A stretch of DNA of 64,000 bases, taken from Lathyrus oleraceus (lineage: Eukaryota > Streptophyta > Magnoliopsida > Fabales > Fabaceae). A program made the position numbers and the translations under genes. The stretch is taken from the NCBI RefSeq assembly GCF_024323335.1, contig NC_066580.1, forward strand, positions 258,082,977 through 258,146,976, read 5' to 3'. The notes below the pieces were generated by a model. The model was not told the DNA's origin and did no database searches. It saw only the letters and a list, made by a program, of their open reading frames with translations. Each line of letters begins with the position of its first letter. The stretch's first letter is position 1. Shown one piece after another: positions 37,235 to 49,978 of the stretch.

Positions 37235-38774
37235 TATGCGGATTTTTTATGATTAATTTTATTGACTTAAATTGTAATGTGTTGATATTTGAGTTGTTTT
37301 AAATATGAAAATCTAAATAAAATATATTGATATCAAAATATGTTGTTTAAAAAAAATTACAATGAAAAAAAGAAATAAAAAAATGACGTTTTTATAGACA
37401 AAGATGGGTTAAAGTTATGAAAAATAAACAAATATTGAAAATAACGTAGAGCTACTTTTGTAAGAAACATGAAACCTATTAGATGGATACATGGCAAAAG
37501 AGCTAAGTTTGCTTTGAACATTATAGGATGGGTTGAAGCACTCCAAATGCATGACTTTGAATTAAAATGGCATATACAAATACTGATTACTTAGCTACTT
37601 ATTGTATTTTTTTTCATCATAGTAGCTTTCTTGAGGTGACTATGTTTACTACACAAATCATTATTGAAAGAATCATTTATCCTTATTTCATACTTTTTTA
37701 AAAAAATCAAATATATGTGTTAAACACTAAAACAAGAGAATATGCGGATTTTTTATGATTAATTTTATTGACTTAAATTGTAATGTGTTGATATTTGAGT
37801 TGTTTTAAATATAAAATCTAAATAAAATATATTGATATCAAAATATGTTGTTTAAAAAAATTACAATGAAAAAAAGAAATAAAAAAAATGACGTTTTTAT
37901 AGTCAAAGATGGGTTAAAGTTATGAAAAAAAACAAATATTGAAAATAACGTAGAGCTACTTTTGTTAGAAACATGAAACCTATTAGATGGATACATGGCA
38001 AAAGAGCTAAGTTTGCTTTTTTACATTATAGGATGGGTTGAAGCACTCTAAATGCATGACTTTGAATTAAAATGGCATTTACAAATACTTATTACGTAAC
38101 TACTGATTGTATTTTTAATCATAGTAGCCTTTTCAAGGTGACTATGTTTACTACACCAAATCATTATTGAAAGAATCATTTATCCTTATTTCATACCTTT
38201 TTATAAAAAAATCAAATATATGTGTTAAACAATAAAATAAGAGAATATGCGGATTTTTTATGATTAATTTAATTGACTGAAATTGTAATGTGTTGATATT
38301 TGAGTTGTTTTAAATATGAAAATCTTAAATAAAATATATTGATATCAAAATATGTTGTTTTAAAAAATTACAATGAAAAAAGAAATAAAAAAATGACAAT
38401 GAAAAAAAAATAAAAATGACGTTTTATATACAAAGATGGGTTAAAGTTATGAAAAATAAGACAAATATTAAAAATAACGTAGAGCTACTTTTGTTAGAAA
38501 CATGAAACCTATTAGATGGAGACATGGCAAAAGAGCTAAGTTTGCTTTGAACATTATAGGATGGGTTGAAGCACTCCAAATGCATGACTTTGAATTAAAA
38601 TGGCATATACAAATACTGATTACTTAGCTACTTATTGTATTTTTTTTCATCATAGTAGCCTTCTATAGGTGACTATGTTTACTACACCAAATCATTATTG
38701 AAAGAATCATTTATCCTTATTTCATACCTTTTTAAAAAAATCAAATATATGTGTTAAACACTAAAACAAGAGAA
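37235..38774 (+). repeat. HOR trimer A-B-C (1540 bp), start of domain 4
   Basis: Monomers start at 37235 (A, tacacaaatc with one base missing), 37741 (B, tttgcttttttacatt) and 38246 (C). The C has its second A-rich copy worn to a plain run with taaaaatgacg. This is the first of the ABC trimers that dominate the right half. Confidence 0.87.
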
Positions 38775-39680
38775 TATGCGGATTTTTTATGATTAATTTT
38801 ATTGACTTAAATTGTAATGTGTTGATATTTGAGTTGTTTTAATATGAAAATCTAAAATAAATATATTGATATCAAAATATGTTGTTTAAAAAAATTACAA
38901 TGAAAAAAAGAAATAAAAAAATGACGTTTTTATAGACAAAGATGGGTTAAAGTTATGAAAAAAAAAAACAAATATTGAAAATAACGTAGAGCTACTATTG
39001 TAAGAAACATGAAACCTATTAGACGGAGACATGGCAAAAGAGCTAAGTTTGCTTTGACCATTATAGGATGGGTTGAAGCACTCCAAATGCATGACTTTGA
39101 ATTAAAATGGCATATACAAATACTGATTACTTAGCTACTTATTGTATTTTTTTTCATCATAGTATCCTTATTTCATACCTTTTTAAAAAAAATCAAATAT
39201 ATGTGTTAAACACTAAAACAAGAGAATATGCGGATTTTTTATGATTATATTTTATTGACTTAAATTGTAATGTGTTGATATTTGAGTTGTTTTCAATATG
39301 AAAATCTAAAATAAAATATATTGATATCAAAATATGTTGTTTAAAAAAATTACAATGAAAAAAAGAAATAAAAAATGACGTTTTTATAGACAAAGATGGG
39401 TTAAAGTTATGAAAAAAAAAACAAATATTAAAAATAACGTAGAGCTACTATTGTAAGAAACATGAAACCTATTAGACGGAGACATGGCAAAAGAGCTAAG
39501 TTTGCTTTGACCATTATAGGATGGGTTGAAGCACTCCAAATGCATGACTTTGAATTAAAATGGCATATACAAATACTGATTACTTCGCTACTACTTGTAT
39601 TTTTTTCTCATCATAGTATCCTTATTTCATACCTTTTTAAAAAAAATCAAATATATGTGTTAAACACTAAAACAAGAGAA
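38775..39680 (+). repeat. Pair of truncated A monomers (452 and 454 bp) lacking the dyad
   Basis: Two adjacent monomers, starting at 38775 and 39227, share a deletion of about 56 bases. The sequence runs directly from catcatagta into tccttatttcatacc, losing the dyad centre, the right arm and the tttactacaccaaatc block. Both also share ctactattgtaag, agacggagac and tttgaccatt, found nowhere else, so they arose by duplication of one variant. The second copy also has attacttcgctac, which changes a TAG to TCG and opens a 78-codon frame on the plus strand (39462-39698). That frame is a consequence of the damage and not evidence of a gene. Confidence 0.9.
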
Positions 39681-40706
39681 TATGCGGATTTTTTATGATT
39701 AATTTTATTGACTTAAATTCTAATGTGTTGATATTTGAGTTGTTTAAATATGAAAATCAAAATAAAATATATTGATATCAAATATGTTGTTTAAAAAATT
39801 ACAATGAAAAAAAGAAATAAAAAAATGACGTTTTTATAGTCAAAGATGGGTTAAAGTTATGAAAAAAAAAACAAATATTGAAATAACGTAGAGCTACTTT
39901 TGTAAGAAACATGAAACCTATTAGATGGATACATGGCAAAAGAGCTAAGTTTGTTTTTTACATTATAGGATGGGTTGAAGCACTCCAAATGCATGACTTT
40001 GAATTAAAATGGCATTTACAATTACTTATTACGTAACTACTGATTGTATTTTTTAATCATAGTAGCCTTTTCAAGGTGACTATGTTTACTACACCAAATC
40101 ATTATTGAAAGAATCATTTATCCTTATTTCATACCTTTTTATAAAAAAATCAAATATATGTTAAACAATAAAATAAGAATATGCGGATTTTTTATGATTA
40201 ATTTAATTGACTGAAATTGTAATGTGTTGATATTTGAGTTGTTTTAAATATGAAAATCTTAAATAAAATATATTGATATCAAATATGTTGTTTTAAAAAA
40301 TTACAATGAAAAAAGAATAAAAAATGACAATGAAAAAAAAAATAAAAAATGACGTTTTTATATACAAAGATGGGTTAAAGTTATGAAAAATAAGACAAAT
40401 ATTAAAATAACGTAGAGCTACTTTTGTTAGAAACATGAAACCTATTAGATGGAGACATGGCAAAAGAGCTAAGTTTGCTTTGAACATTATAGGATGGGTT
40501 GAAGCACTCCAAATGCATGACTTTGAATTAAAATGGCATATACAAATACTGATTACTTAGCTACTTATTGTATTTTTTTCATCATAGTAGCCTTCTATAG
40601 GTGACTATGTTTACTACACCAAATCATTATTGAAAGAATCATATATCCTTATTTCATACCTTTTTAAAAAAATCAAATATATGTGTTAAACACTAAAACA
40701 AGAGAA
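39681..40706 (+). repeat. B-C pair after the truncated monomers
   Basis: Monomers start at 39681 (B) and 40180 (C). They complete an A-A-B-C unit with the truncated pair. The B is short (499 bp), has cactccaaatg in place of cactctaaatg, and has lost single bases at several runs (tgtttaaatatg, atcaaatatg, gaaataacg). Its trailing linker reads aataagaatatgcgg, lacking one ag. Confidence 0.85.
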
Positions 40707-42249
40707 TATGCGGATTTTTTATGATTAATTTTATTGACTTAAATTGTAATGTGTTGATATTTGAGTTGTTTTAAATATGAAAATCTAAATAAAATATATT
40801 GATATCAAAATATGTTGTTTAAAAAAATTACAATGAAAAAAGAAATAAAAAAATGACGTTTTTATAGACAAAGATGGGTTAAAGTTATGAAAAATAAAAC
40901 AAATATTGAAAATAACGTAGAGCTACTTTTGTAAGAAACATGAAACCTATTAGATGGATACATGGCAAAAGAGCTAAGTTTGCTTTGAACATTATAGGAT
41001 GGGTTGAAGCACTCCAAATGCATGACTTTGAATTAAAATGGCATATACAAATACTGATTACTTAGCTACTTATTGTATTTTTTTTCATCATAGTAGCTTT
41101 CTTGAGGTGACTATGTTTACTACACCAAATCATTATTGAAAGAATCATTTATCCTTATTTCATACTTTTTTAAAAAAATCAAATATATGTGTTAAACACT
41201 AAAACAAGAGAATATGCGGATTTTTTATGATTAATTTTATTGACTTAAATTCTAATGTGTTGATATTTGAGTTGTTTTAAATATGAAAATCAAAATAAAA
41301 TATATTGATATCAAAATATGTTGTTTAAAAAAATTACAATGAAAAAAAGAAATAAAAAAATGACGTTTTTATAGTCAAAGATGGGTTAAAGTTATGAAAA
41401 AAACAAATATTGAAAATAACGTAGAGCTACTTTTGTAAGAAACATGAAACCTATTAGATGGATACATGGCAAAAGAGCTAAGTTTGTTTTTTTACATTAT
41501 AGGATGGGTTGAAGCACTCTAAATGCATGACTTTGAATTAAAATGGCATTTACAATTACTTATTACGTAACTACTGATTGTATTTTTTTATCATAGTAGC
41601 CTTTTCAAGGTGACTATGTTTACTACACCAAATCATTATTGAAAGAATCATTTACCCTTATTTCATACTTTTTATAAAAATCAAATATATGAGTTAAACA
41701 ATAAATAAGAGAATATGCGGATTTTTTATGATTAATTTAATTGACTGAAATTGTAATATGTTGATATTTGAGTTGTTTTAAATATGAAAATCTTAAATAA
41801 AATATATTGATATCAAAATATGTTGTTTTAAAAAAATTACAATGAAAAAAAGAAATAAAAAAATGACAATGAAAAAAAGACTTAAAAAATGACGTTTTTA
41901 TATACAAAGATGGGTTAAAGTTATGAAAAATAAGACAAATATTAAAAATAACGTAGAGCTACTTTTGTTAGAAACATGAAACCTATTAGATGGAGACATG
42001 GCAAAAGAGCTAAGTTTGCTTTGAACATTATAGGATGGGTTGAAGCACTCCAAATGCATGACTTTGAATTAAAATGGCATATACAAATACTGATTACTTA
42101 GCTACTTATTGTATTTTTTTTCATCATAGTAGCCTTCTATAGGTGACTATGTTTACTACACCAAATCATTATTGAAAGAATCATTTATCCTTATTTCATA
42201 CCTTTTTAAAAAAAATCAAATATATGTGTTAAACACTAAAACAAGAGAA
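40707..42249 (+). repeat. HOR trimer A-B-C (1543 bp)
   Basis: Monomers start at 40707 (A, tagctttcttgagg), 41213 (B) and 41714 (C). The B ends with atatgagttaaac in place of atatgtgttaaac, a variant common in domain 1 and again from here rightward. That supports a shared origin of these right-hand copies with domain 1. Confidence 0.87.
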
Positions 42250-44837
42250 TATGCGGATTTTTATGATTAATTTTATTGACTTAAATTGTAATGTGTTGAT
42301 ATTTGAGTTGTTTTCAATATGAAAATCTAAATAAAATATATTGATATCAAAATATGTTGTTTAAAAAAATTACAATGAAAAAAGAAATAAAAAAATGACG
42401 TTTTTATAGACAAAGATGGGTTAAAGTTATGAAAAATAAAACAAATATTGAAAATAACGTAGAGCTACTTTTGTAAGAAACATGAAACCTATTAGATGGA
42501 TACATGGCAAAAGAGCTAAGTTTTCTTTGAACATTATAGGATGGGTTGAAGCACTCCAAATGCATGACTTTGAATTAAAATGGCATATACAAATACTGAT
42601 TACTTAGCTACTTATTGTATTTTTTTCTTATCATAGTAGCCTTCTTGAGGTGACTATGTTTACTACACCAAATCATTATTGAGAGAATCATTTATCCTTT
42701 TTTCATACCTTTTTAAAAAAAATCAAATATATGTGTTTAACACTAAAACAAGAGAATATGGATTTTTTATGATTAATTTTATTGACTTAAATTCTAATAT
42801 GTTGATATTTGAGTTGTTTTAAATATTAAAATCAAAAATAAAATATATTGATATCAAAATATGTTGTTTAAAAAAATTACAATGAAAAAAAGAAATAAAA
42901 AAAATGACGTTTTTATAGTCAAAGATGGGTTAAAGTTATGAAAAAAAAAACAAATATTGAAAATAACGTAGAGCTACTTTTGTAAGAAACATGAAACCTA
43001 TTAGATGGATACATGGCAAAAGAGCTAAGTTTGTTTTTTTACATTATAGGATGGGTTGAAGCACTCTAAATGCATGACTTTGAATTAAAATGGCATTTAC
43101 AATTACTTATTACGTAACTACTGATTGTATTTTTTATACATAGTAGCCTTTTCAAGGTGACTATGTTTACTACACACAAAATCATTATTGAAAGAATCAT
43201 TTACCTTATTTCATACCTTTTTATAAAAAATCAAATATATGTGTTAAACAATAAAATAAGAGAATATGCGGATTTTTTATGATTAATTTAATTGACTGAA
43301 ATTGTAATGTGTTGATATTTGAGTTGTTTTAAATATGAAAATCTTAAATAAAATATATTGATATCAAAATATGTTGTTTTAAAAAAATTACAATGAAAAA
43401 AGAAATAAAAAATGACAATGAAAAAAAGAACTTAAAAAATGACGTTTTTATATACAAAGATGGGTTAAAGTTATGAAAAATAAGACAAATATTAAAAATA
43501 ACGTAGAGCTACTTTTGTTAGAAACATGAAACCTATTAGATGGAGACATGGCAAAAGAGCTAAGTTTGCTTTGAACATTATAGGATGGGTTGAAGCACTC
43601 CAAATGCATGACTTTGAATTAAAATGGCATATACAAATACTATTTACTTAGCTACTTATTGTATTTTTTTCATCATAGTAGCCTTCTATAGGTGACTATG
43701 TTTACTACACCAAATCATTATTGAAAGAATCATTTATCCTTATTTCATATCTTTTTAAAAAAAATCAAATATATGTGTTAAACACTAAAACAAGAGAATA
43801 TGCGGATTTTTTACGATTAATTTTATTGACTTATATTCTAATGTGTTGATATTTGAGTTGTTTTAAATATTAAAATCAAAAATTAAATATATTGATATCA
43901 AAATATGTTGTTTAAAAAAATTACAATGAAAAAAAGAAATAAAAAAAATGACGTTTTTATAGTCAAAGATGGGTTAAAGTTATGAAAAAAAAAACAAATA
44001 TTGAAAATAACGTAGAGCTACTTTTGTAAGAAACATGAAACCTATTAGATGGATACATGGCAAAAGAGCTAAGTTTGTTTTTTTACATTATAGGATGGGT
44101 TGAAGCACTCTAAATGCATGACTTTGAATTAAAATGGCATTTACAATTACTTATTACGTAACTACTGATTGTATTTTTTAATCATAGTAGCCTTTTCAAG
44201 GTGACTATGTTTACTACACCAAATCATTATTGAAAGAATCATTTACCCTTATTTCATACTTTTTATAAAAAATCAAATATATGTGTTAAACAATAAAATA
44301 AGAGAATATGCGGATTTTTTATGATTAATTTAATTGACTGAAATTGTAATATGTTGATATTTGAGTTGTTTTAAATATGAAAATCTTAAATAAAATATAT
44401 TGATATCAAAATATGTTGTTTTAAAAAAATTACAATGAAAAAAATAAAAAAAATGACAATGAAAAAAGAACTTAAAAAATGACGTTTTTATATACAAAGA
44501 TGGGTTAAAGTTATGAAAAATAAGACAAATATTAAAATAACGTAGAGCTACTTTTGTTAGAAACATGAAACCTATTAGATGGAGACATGGCAAAAGAGCT
44601 AAGTTTGCTTTGAACATTATAGGATGGGTTGAAGCACTCCAAATGCATGACTTTGAATTAAAATGGCATATACAAATACTGATTACTTAGCTACTTATTG
44701 TATTTTTTTTCATCATAGTAGCCTTCTATAGGTGACTATGTTTACTACACCAAATCATTATTGAAAGAATCATATATCCTTATTTCATACCTTTTTAAAA
44801 AAATCAAATATATGTGTTAAACACTAAAACAAGAGAA
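42250..44837 (+). repeat. Embedded HOR pentamer A-B-C-B-C (2588 bp)
   Basis: Monomers start at 42250 (A-prime), 42757 (B), 43265 (C), 43799 (B) and 44307 (C). The A-prime has ttttcaatatg, aagttttctttg, ttttcttatcatag, attgagagaatc and ccttttttcata. The first B has lost the cg of tatgcgg (tatggatt). The second B has tttttacgatt and cttatattct. The order and markers are those of domain 1, although the unit sits among trimers. Confidence 0.87.
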
Positions 44838-46384
44838 TATGCGGATTTTTTATGATTAATTTTATTGACTTAAATTGTAATGTGTTGATATTTGAGTTGT
44901 TTTAAATATGAAAATCTAAAATAAAATATATTGATATCAAAATATGTTGTTTAAAAAAATTACAATGAAAAAAGAAATAAAAAAATGACGTTTTTATAGA
45001 CAAAGATGGGTTAAAGTTATGAAAATAAAACAAATATTGAAAATAACGTAGAGCTACTTTTGTAAGAAACATGAAACCTATTAGATGGATACATGGCAAA
45101 AGAGCTAAGTTTGCTTTGAACATTATAGGATGGGTTGAAGCACTCCAAATGCATGACTTTGAATTAAAATGGCATATACAAATACTGATTACTTAGCTAC
45201 TTATTGTATTTTTTTTTATCATAGTAGCCTTCTTGAGGTGACTATGTTTACTACACCAAATCATTATTGAAAGAATCATTTATCCTTATTTCATACCTTT
45301 TAAAAAAATCAAATATATGTGTTAAACACTAAAACAAGAGAATATGCGGATTTTTATGATTAATTTTATTGACTTAAATTCTAATGTGTTGATATTTGAG
45401 TTGTTTTAAATATGAAAATCTAAAATAAAATATATTGATATCAAAATATGTTGTTTAAAAAAATTACAATGAAAAAAAGAAATAAAAAAATGACGTTTTT
45501 ATAGTCAAAGATGGGTTAAAGTTATGAAAAAAAAAACAAATATTGAAAATAACGTAGAGCTACTTTTGTAAGAAACATGAAACCTATTAGATGGATACAT
45601 GGCAAAAGAGCTAAGTTTGTTTTTACATTATAGGATGGGTTGAAGCACTCTAAATGCATGACTTTGAATTAAAATGGCATTTACAATTACTTATTACGTA
45701 ACTACTGATTGTATTTTTTAATCATAGTAGCCTTTTCAAGGTGACTATGTTTACTACACCAAATCATTATTGAAAGAATCATTTATCCTTATTTCATACC
45801 TTTTTATAAAAAATCAAATATATGTGTTAAACAATAAAATAAGAGAATATGCGGATTTTTTATGATTAATTTAATTGACTGAAATTGTAATGTGTTGATA
45901 TTTGAGTTGTTTTAAATATGAAAATCTTAAATAAAATATATTGATATCAAAATATGTTGTTTTAAAAAAATTACAATGAAAAAAGAAATAAAAAAATGAC
46001 AATGAAAAAAGAACTTAAAAAATGAACGTTTTTATATACAAAGATGGGTTAAAGTTATGAAAAATAAGACAAATATTAAAAATAACGTAGAGCTACTTTT
46101 GTTAGAAACATGAAACCTATTAGATGGAGACATGGCAAAAGAGCTAAGTTTGCTTTGAACATTATAGGATGGGTTGAAGCACTCCAAATGCATGACTTTG
46201 AATTAAAATGGCATATACAAATACTATTTACTTAGCTACTTATTGTATTTTTTTTTCATCATAGTAGCCTTCTATAGGTGACTATGTTTACTACACCAAA
46301 TCATTATTGAAAGAATCATTTATCCTTATTTCATACCTTTTTAAAAAAAATCAAATATATGTGTTAAACACTAAAACAAGAGAA
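44838..46384 (+). repeat. HOR trimer A-B-C (1547 bp)
   Basis: Monomers start at 44838 (A), 45343 (B) and 45848 (C). The C has an inserted base, aatgaacgttttt in place of aatgacgttttt, which breaks the otherwise constant gacgttttt. It is one of the longest trimers in this domain. Confidence 0.87.
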
Positions 46385-46889
46385 TATGCGGATTTTTTAT
46401 GATTAATTTTATTGACTTAATTGTAATGTGTTGATATTTGAGTTGTTTTAAATATGAAAATCTAAAATAAAATATATTGATATCAAAATATGTTGTTTAA
46501 AAAAATTACAATGAAAAAAAGAAATAAAAAAATGACGTTTTTATAGACAAAGATGGGTTAAAGTTATGAAAAAAAAAACAAATATTGAAAATAACGTAGA
46601 GCTACTTTTGTAAGAAACATGAAACCTATTAGATGGATACATGGCAAAAGAGCTAAGTTTGCTTTGAACATTATAGGATGGGTTGAAGCACTCCAAATGC
46701 ATGACTTTGAATTAAAATGGCATATACAAATACTGATTACTTAGCTACTTATTGTATTTTTTTATCATAGTAGCCTTCTTAGGTGACTATGTTTACTACA
46801 CCAAATCATTATTGAAAGAATCATTTATCCTTATTTCATACCTTTTTAAAAAAAATCAAATATATGTGTTAAACACTAAAACAAGAGAA
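46385..46889 (+). repeat. Extra class A monomer
   Basis: This single A copy precedes the A of the next trimer, giving an A-A-B-C order without the A2 tail. It has an A-run in place of aaaataaaac, cttaattgtaatg with one base missing, and cttcttaggtgac with one base missing in the tail. Confidence 0.85.
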
Positions 46890-48433
46890 TATGCGGATTT
46901 TTTATGATTAATTTTATTGACTTAAATTGTAATGTGTTGATATTTGAGTTGTTTTAATATGAAAATCTAAAATAAAATATATTGATATCAAAATATGTTG
47001 TTTAAAAAAATTACAATGAAAAAAAAGAAATAAAAAAATGACGTTTTTATAGACAAAGATGGGTTAAAGTTATGAAAAATAAACAAATATTGAAAATAAC
47101 GTAGAGCTACTTTTGTAAGAAACATGAAACCTATTAGATGGATACATGGCAAAAGAGCTAAGTTTGCTTTGAACATTATAGGATGGGTTGAAGCACTCCA
47201 AATGCATGACTTTGAATTAAAATGGCATATACAAATACTGATTACTTAGCTACTTATTGTATTTTTTTTCATCATAGTAGCCTTCTTGAGGTGACTATGT
47301 TTACTACACCAAATCATTATTGAAAGAATCATTTATCCTTATTTCATACCTTTTAAAAAAATCAAATATATGTGTTAAACACTAAAACAAGAGAATATGC
47401 GGATTTTTTATGATTAATTTTATTGACTTAAATTCTAATGTGTTGATATTTGAGTTGTTTTAAATATGAAAATCTAAAATAAAATATATTGATATCAAAA
47501 TATGTTGTTTAAAAAAATTACAATGAAAAAAAGAAATAAAAAAATGACGTTTTTATAGTCAAAGATGGGTTAAAGTTATGAAAAAAAAAACAAATATTGA
47601 AAATAACGTAGAGCTACTTTTGTAAGAAACATGAAACCTATTAGATGGATACATGGCAAAAGAGCTAAGTTTGTTTTTTTACATTATAGGATGGGTTGAA
47701 GCACTCTAAATGCATGACTTTGAATTAAAATGGCATTTACAATTACTTATTACGTAACTACTGATTGTATTTTTTATCATAGTAGCCTTTTCAAGGTGAC
47801 TATGTTTACTACACCAAATCATTATTGAAAGAATCATTTACCCTTATTTCATACCTTTTTATAAAAAAATCAAATATATGAGTTAAACAATAAAATAAGA
47901 GAATATGCGGATTTTTTATGATTAATTTAATTGACTGAAATTGTAATATGTTGATATTTGAGTTGTTTTAAATATGAAAATCTTAAATAAAATATTGATA
48001 TCAAAATATGTTGTTTTAAAAAAATTACAATGAAAAAAGAAAAAAAAATGACAATGAAAAAAAGAACTTAAAAATGACGTTTTTATATACAAGATGGGTT
48101 AAAGTTATGAAAAATAAGACAAATATTAAAAATAACGTAGAGCTACTTTTGTTAGAAACATGAAACCTATTAGATGGAGACATGGCAAAAGAGCTAAGTT
48201 TGCTTTGAACATTATAGGATGGGTTGAAGCACTCCAAATGCATGACTTTGAATTAAAATGGCATATACAAATACTGATTACTTAGCTACTTATTGTATTT
48301 TTTTTCATCATAGTAGCCTTCTATAGGTGACTATGTTTACTACACCAAATCATTATTGAAAGAATCATTTATCCTTATTTCATACCTTTTTAAAAAAAAT
48401 CAAATATATGTGTTAAACACTAAAACAAGAGAA
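46890..48433 (+). repeat. HOR trimer A-B-C (1544 bp)
   Basis: Monomers start at 46890 (A, ttttaatatg and aaaataaacaaat), 47396 (B) and 47904 (C). The C has lost the tat step before its palindrome (aaaatattgatatc) and has tacaagatggg in place of tacaaagatggg. Confidence 0.87.
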
Positions 48434-49978
48434 TATGCGGATTTTTTATGATTATTTTATTGACTTAAATTGTAATGTGTTGATATTTGAGTTGTTTTAA
48501 ATATGAAAATCTAAAATAAAATATATTGATATCAAAATATGTTGTTTAAAAAAATTACAATGAAAAAAAGAAATAAAAAATGACGTTTTTATAGACAAAG
48601 ATGGGTTAAAGTTATGAAAAAAAAAAACAAATATTGAAAATAACGTAGAGCTACTTTTGTAAGAAACATGAAACCTATTAGATGGATACATGGCAAAAGA
48701 GCTAAGTTTGTCTTTTAACATTATAGGATGGGTTGAAGCACTCCAAATGCATGACTTTGAATTAAAATGGCATATACAAATACTGATTACTTAGCTACTT
48801 ATTGTATTTTTTTTTATCATAGTAGCCTTCTTGAGGTGACTATGTTTACTACACCAAATCATTATTGAAGAATCATTTATCCTTATTTCATACCTTTTTA
48901 AAAAAAATCAAATATATGTGTTTAACACTAAAACAAGAGAATATGCGGATTTTTTATGATTAATTTTATTGACTTAAATTCTAATGTGTTGATATTTGAG
49001 TTGTTTTAAATATGAAAATCTAAAATAAAATATATTGATATCAAAATATGTTGTTTAAAAAAATTACAATGAAAAAAAGAAATAAAAAAATGACGTTTTT
49101 ATAGTCAAAGATGGGTTAAAGTTATGAAAAAAAAAACAAATATTGAAAATAACGTAGAGCTACTTTTGTAAGAAACATGAAACCTATTAGATGGATACAT
49201 GGCAAAAGAGCTAAGTTTGTTTTTTTACATTATAGGATGGGTTGAAGCACTCTAAATGCATGACTTTGAATTAAAATGGCATTTACAATTACTTATTACG
49301 TAACTACTGATTGTATTTTTTATACATAGTAGCCTTTTCAAGGTGACTATGTTTACTACACCAAATCATTATTGAAAGAATCATTTACCCTTATTTCATA
49401 CCTTTTTATAAAAATCAAATATATGAGTTAAACAATAAAATAAGAGAATATGCGGATTTTTTATGATTAATTTAATTGACTGAAATTGTAATATGTTGAT
49501 ATTTGAGTTGTTTTAAATATGAAAATCTTAAATAAAATATATTGATATCAAAATATGTTGTTTAAAAAAATTACAATGAAAAAAAGAAATAAAAAATGAC
49601 AATGAAAAAAAGAACTTAAAAATGACGTTTTTATATACAAAGATGGGTTAAAGTTATGAAAAATAAGACAAATATTAAAATAACGTAGAGCTACTTTTGT
49701 TAGAAACATGAAACCTATTAGATGGAGACATGGCAAAAGAGCTAAGTTTGCTTTGAACATTATAGGATGGGTTGAAGCACTCCAAATGCATGACTTTGAA
49801 TTAAAATGGCATATACAAATACTATTACTTAGCTACTTATTGTATTTTTTTTCATCATAGTAGCCTTCTATAGGTGACTATGTTTACTACACCAAATCAT
49901 TATTGAAAGAATCATTTATCCTTATTTCATACCTTTTTAAAAAAATCAAATATATGTGTTAACACTAAAACAAGAGAA
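48434..49978 (+). repeat. HOR trimer A-B-C (1545 bp)
   Basis: Monomers start at 48434 (A), 48942 (B) and 49449 (C). The A has tttgtcttttaacatt, half-way between tttgctttgaac and the B T-run, and a pure A-run in place of aaaataaaac. The B has ttttatacatag and its trailing linker atatgagttaaac, as in domain 1. Confidence 0.87.

Noticed and set aside
39462..39698. Plus-strand 78-codon open frame, the longest unusual frame on that strand.
   Set aside because: It lies wholly inside a truncated satellite monomer and its continuation. It exists because a TAG became TCG and a deletion of about 56 bases removed downstream sequence. No other copy has it, and the second half reads through A/T-rich linker.
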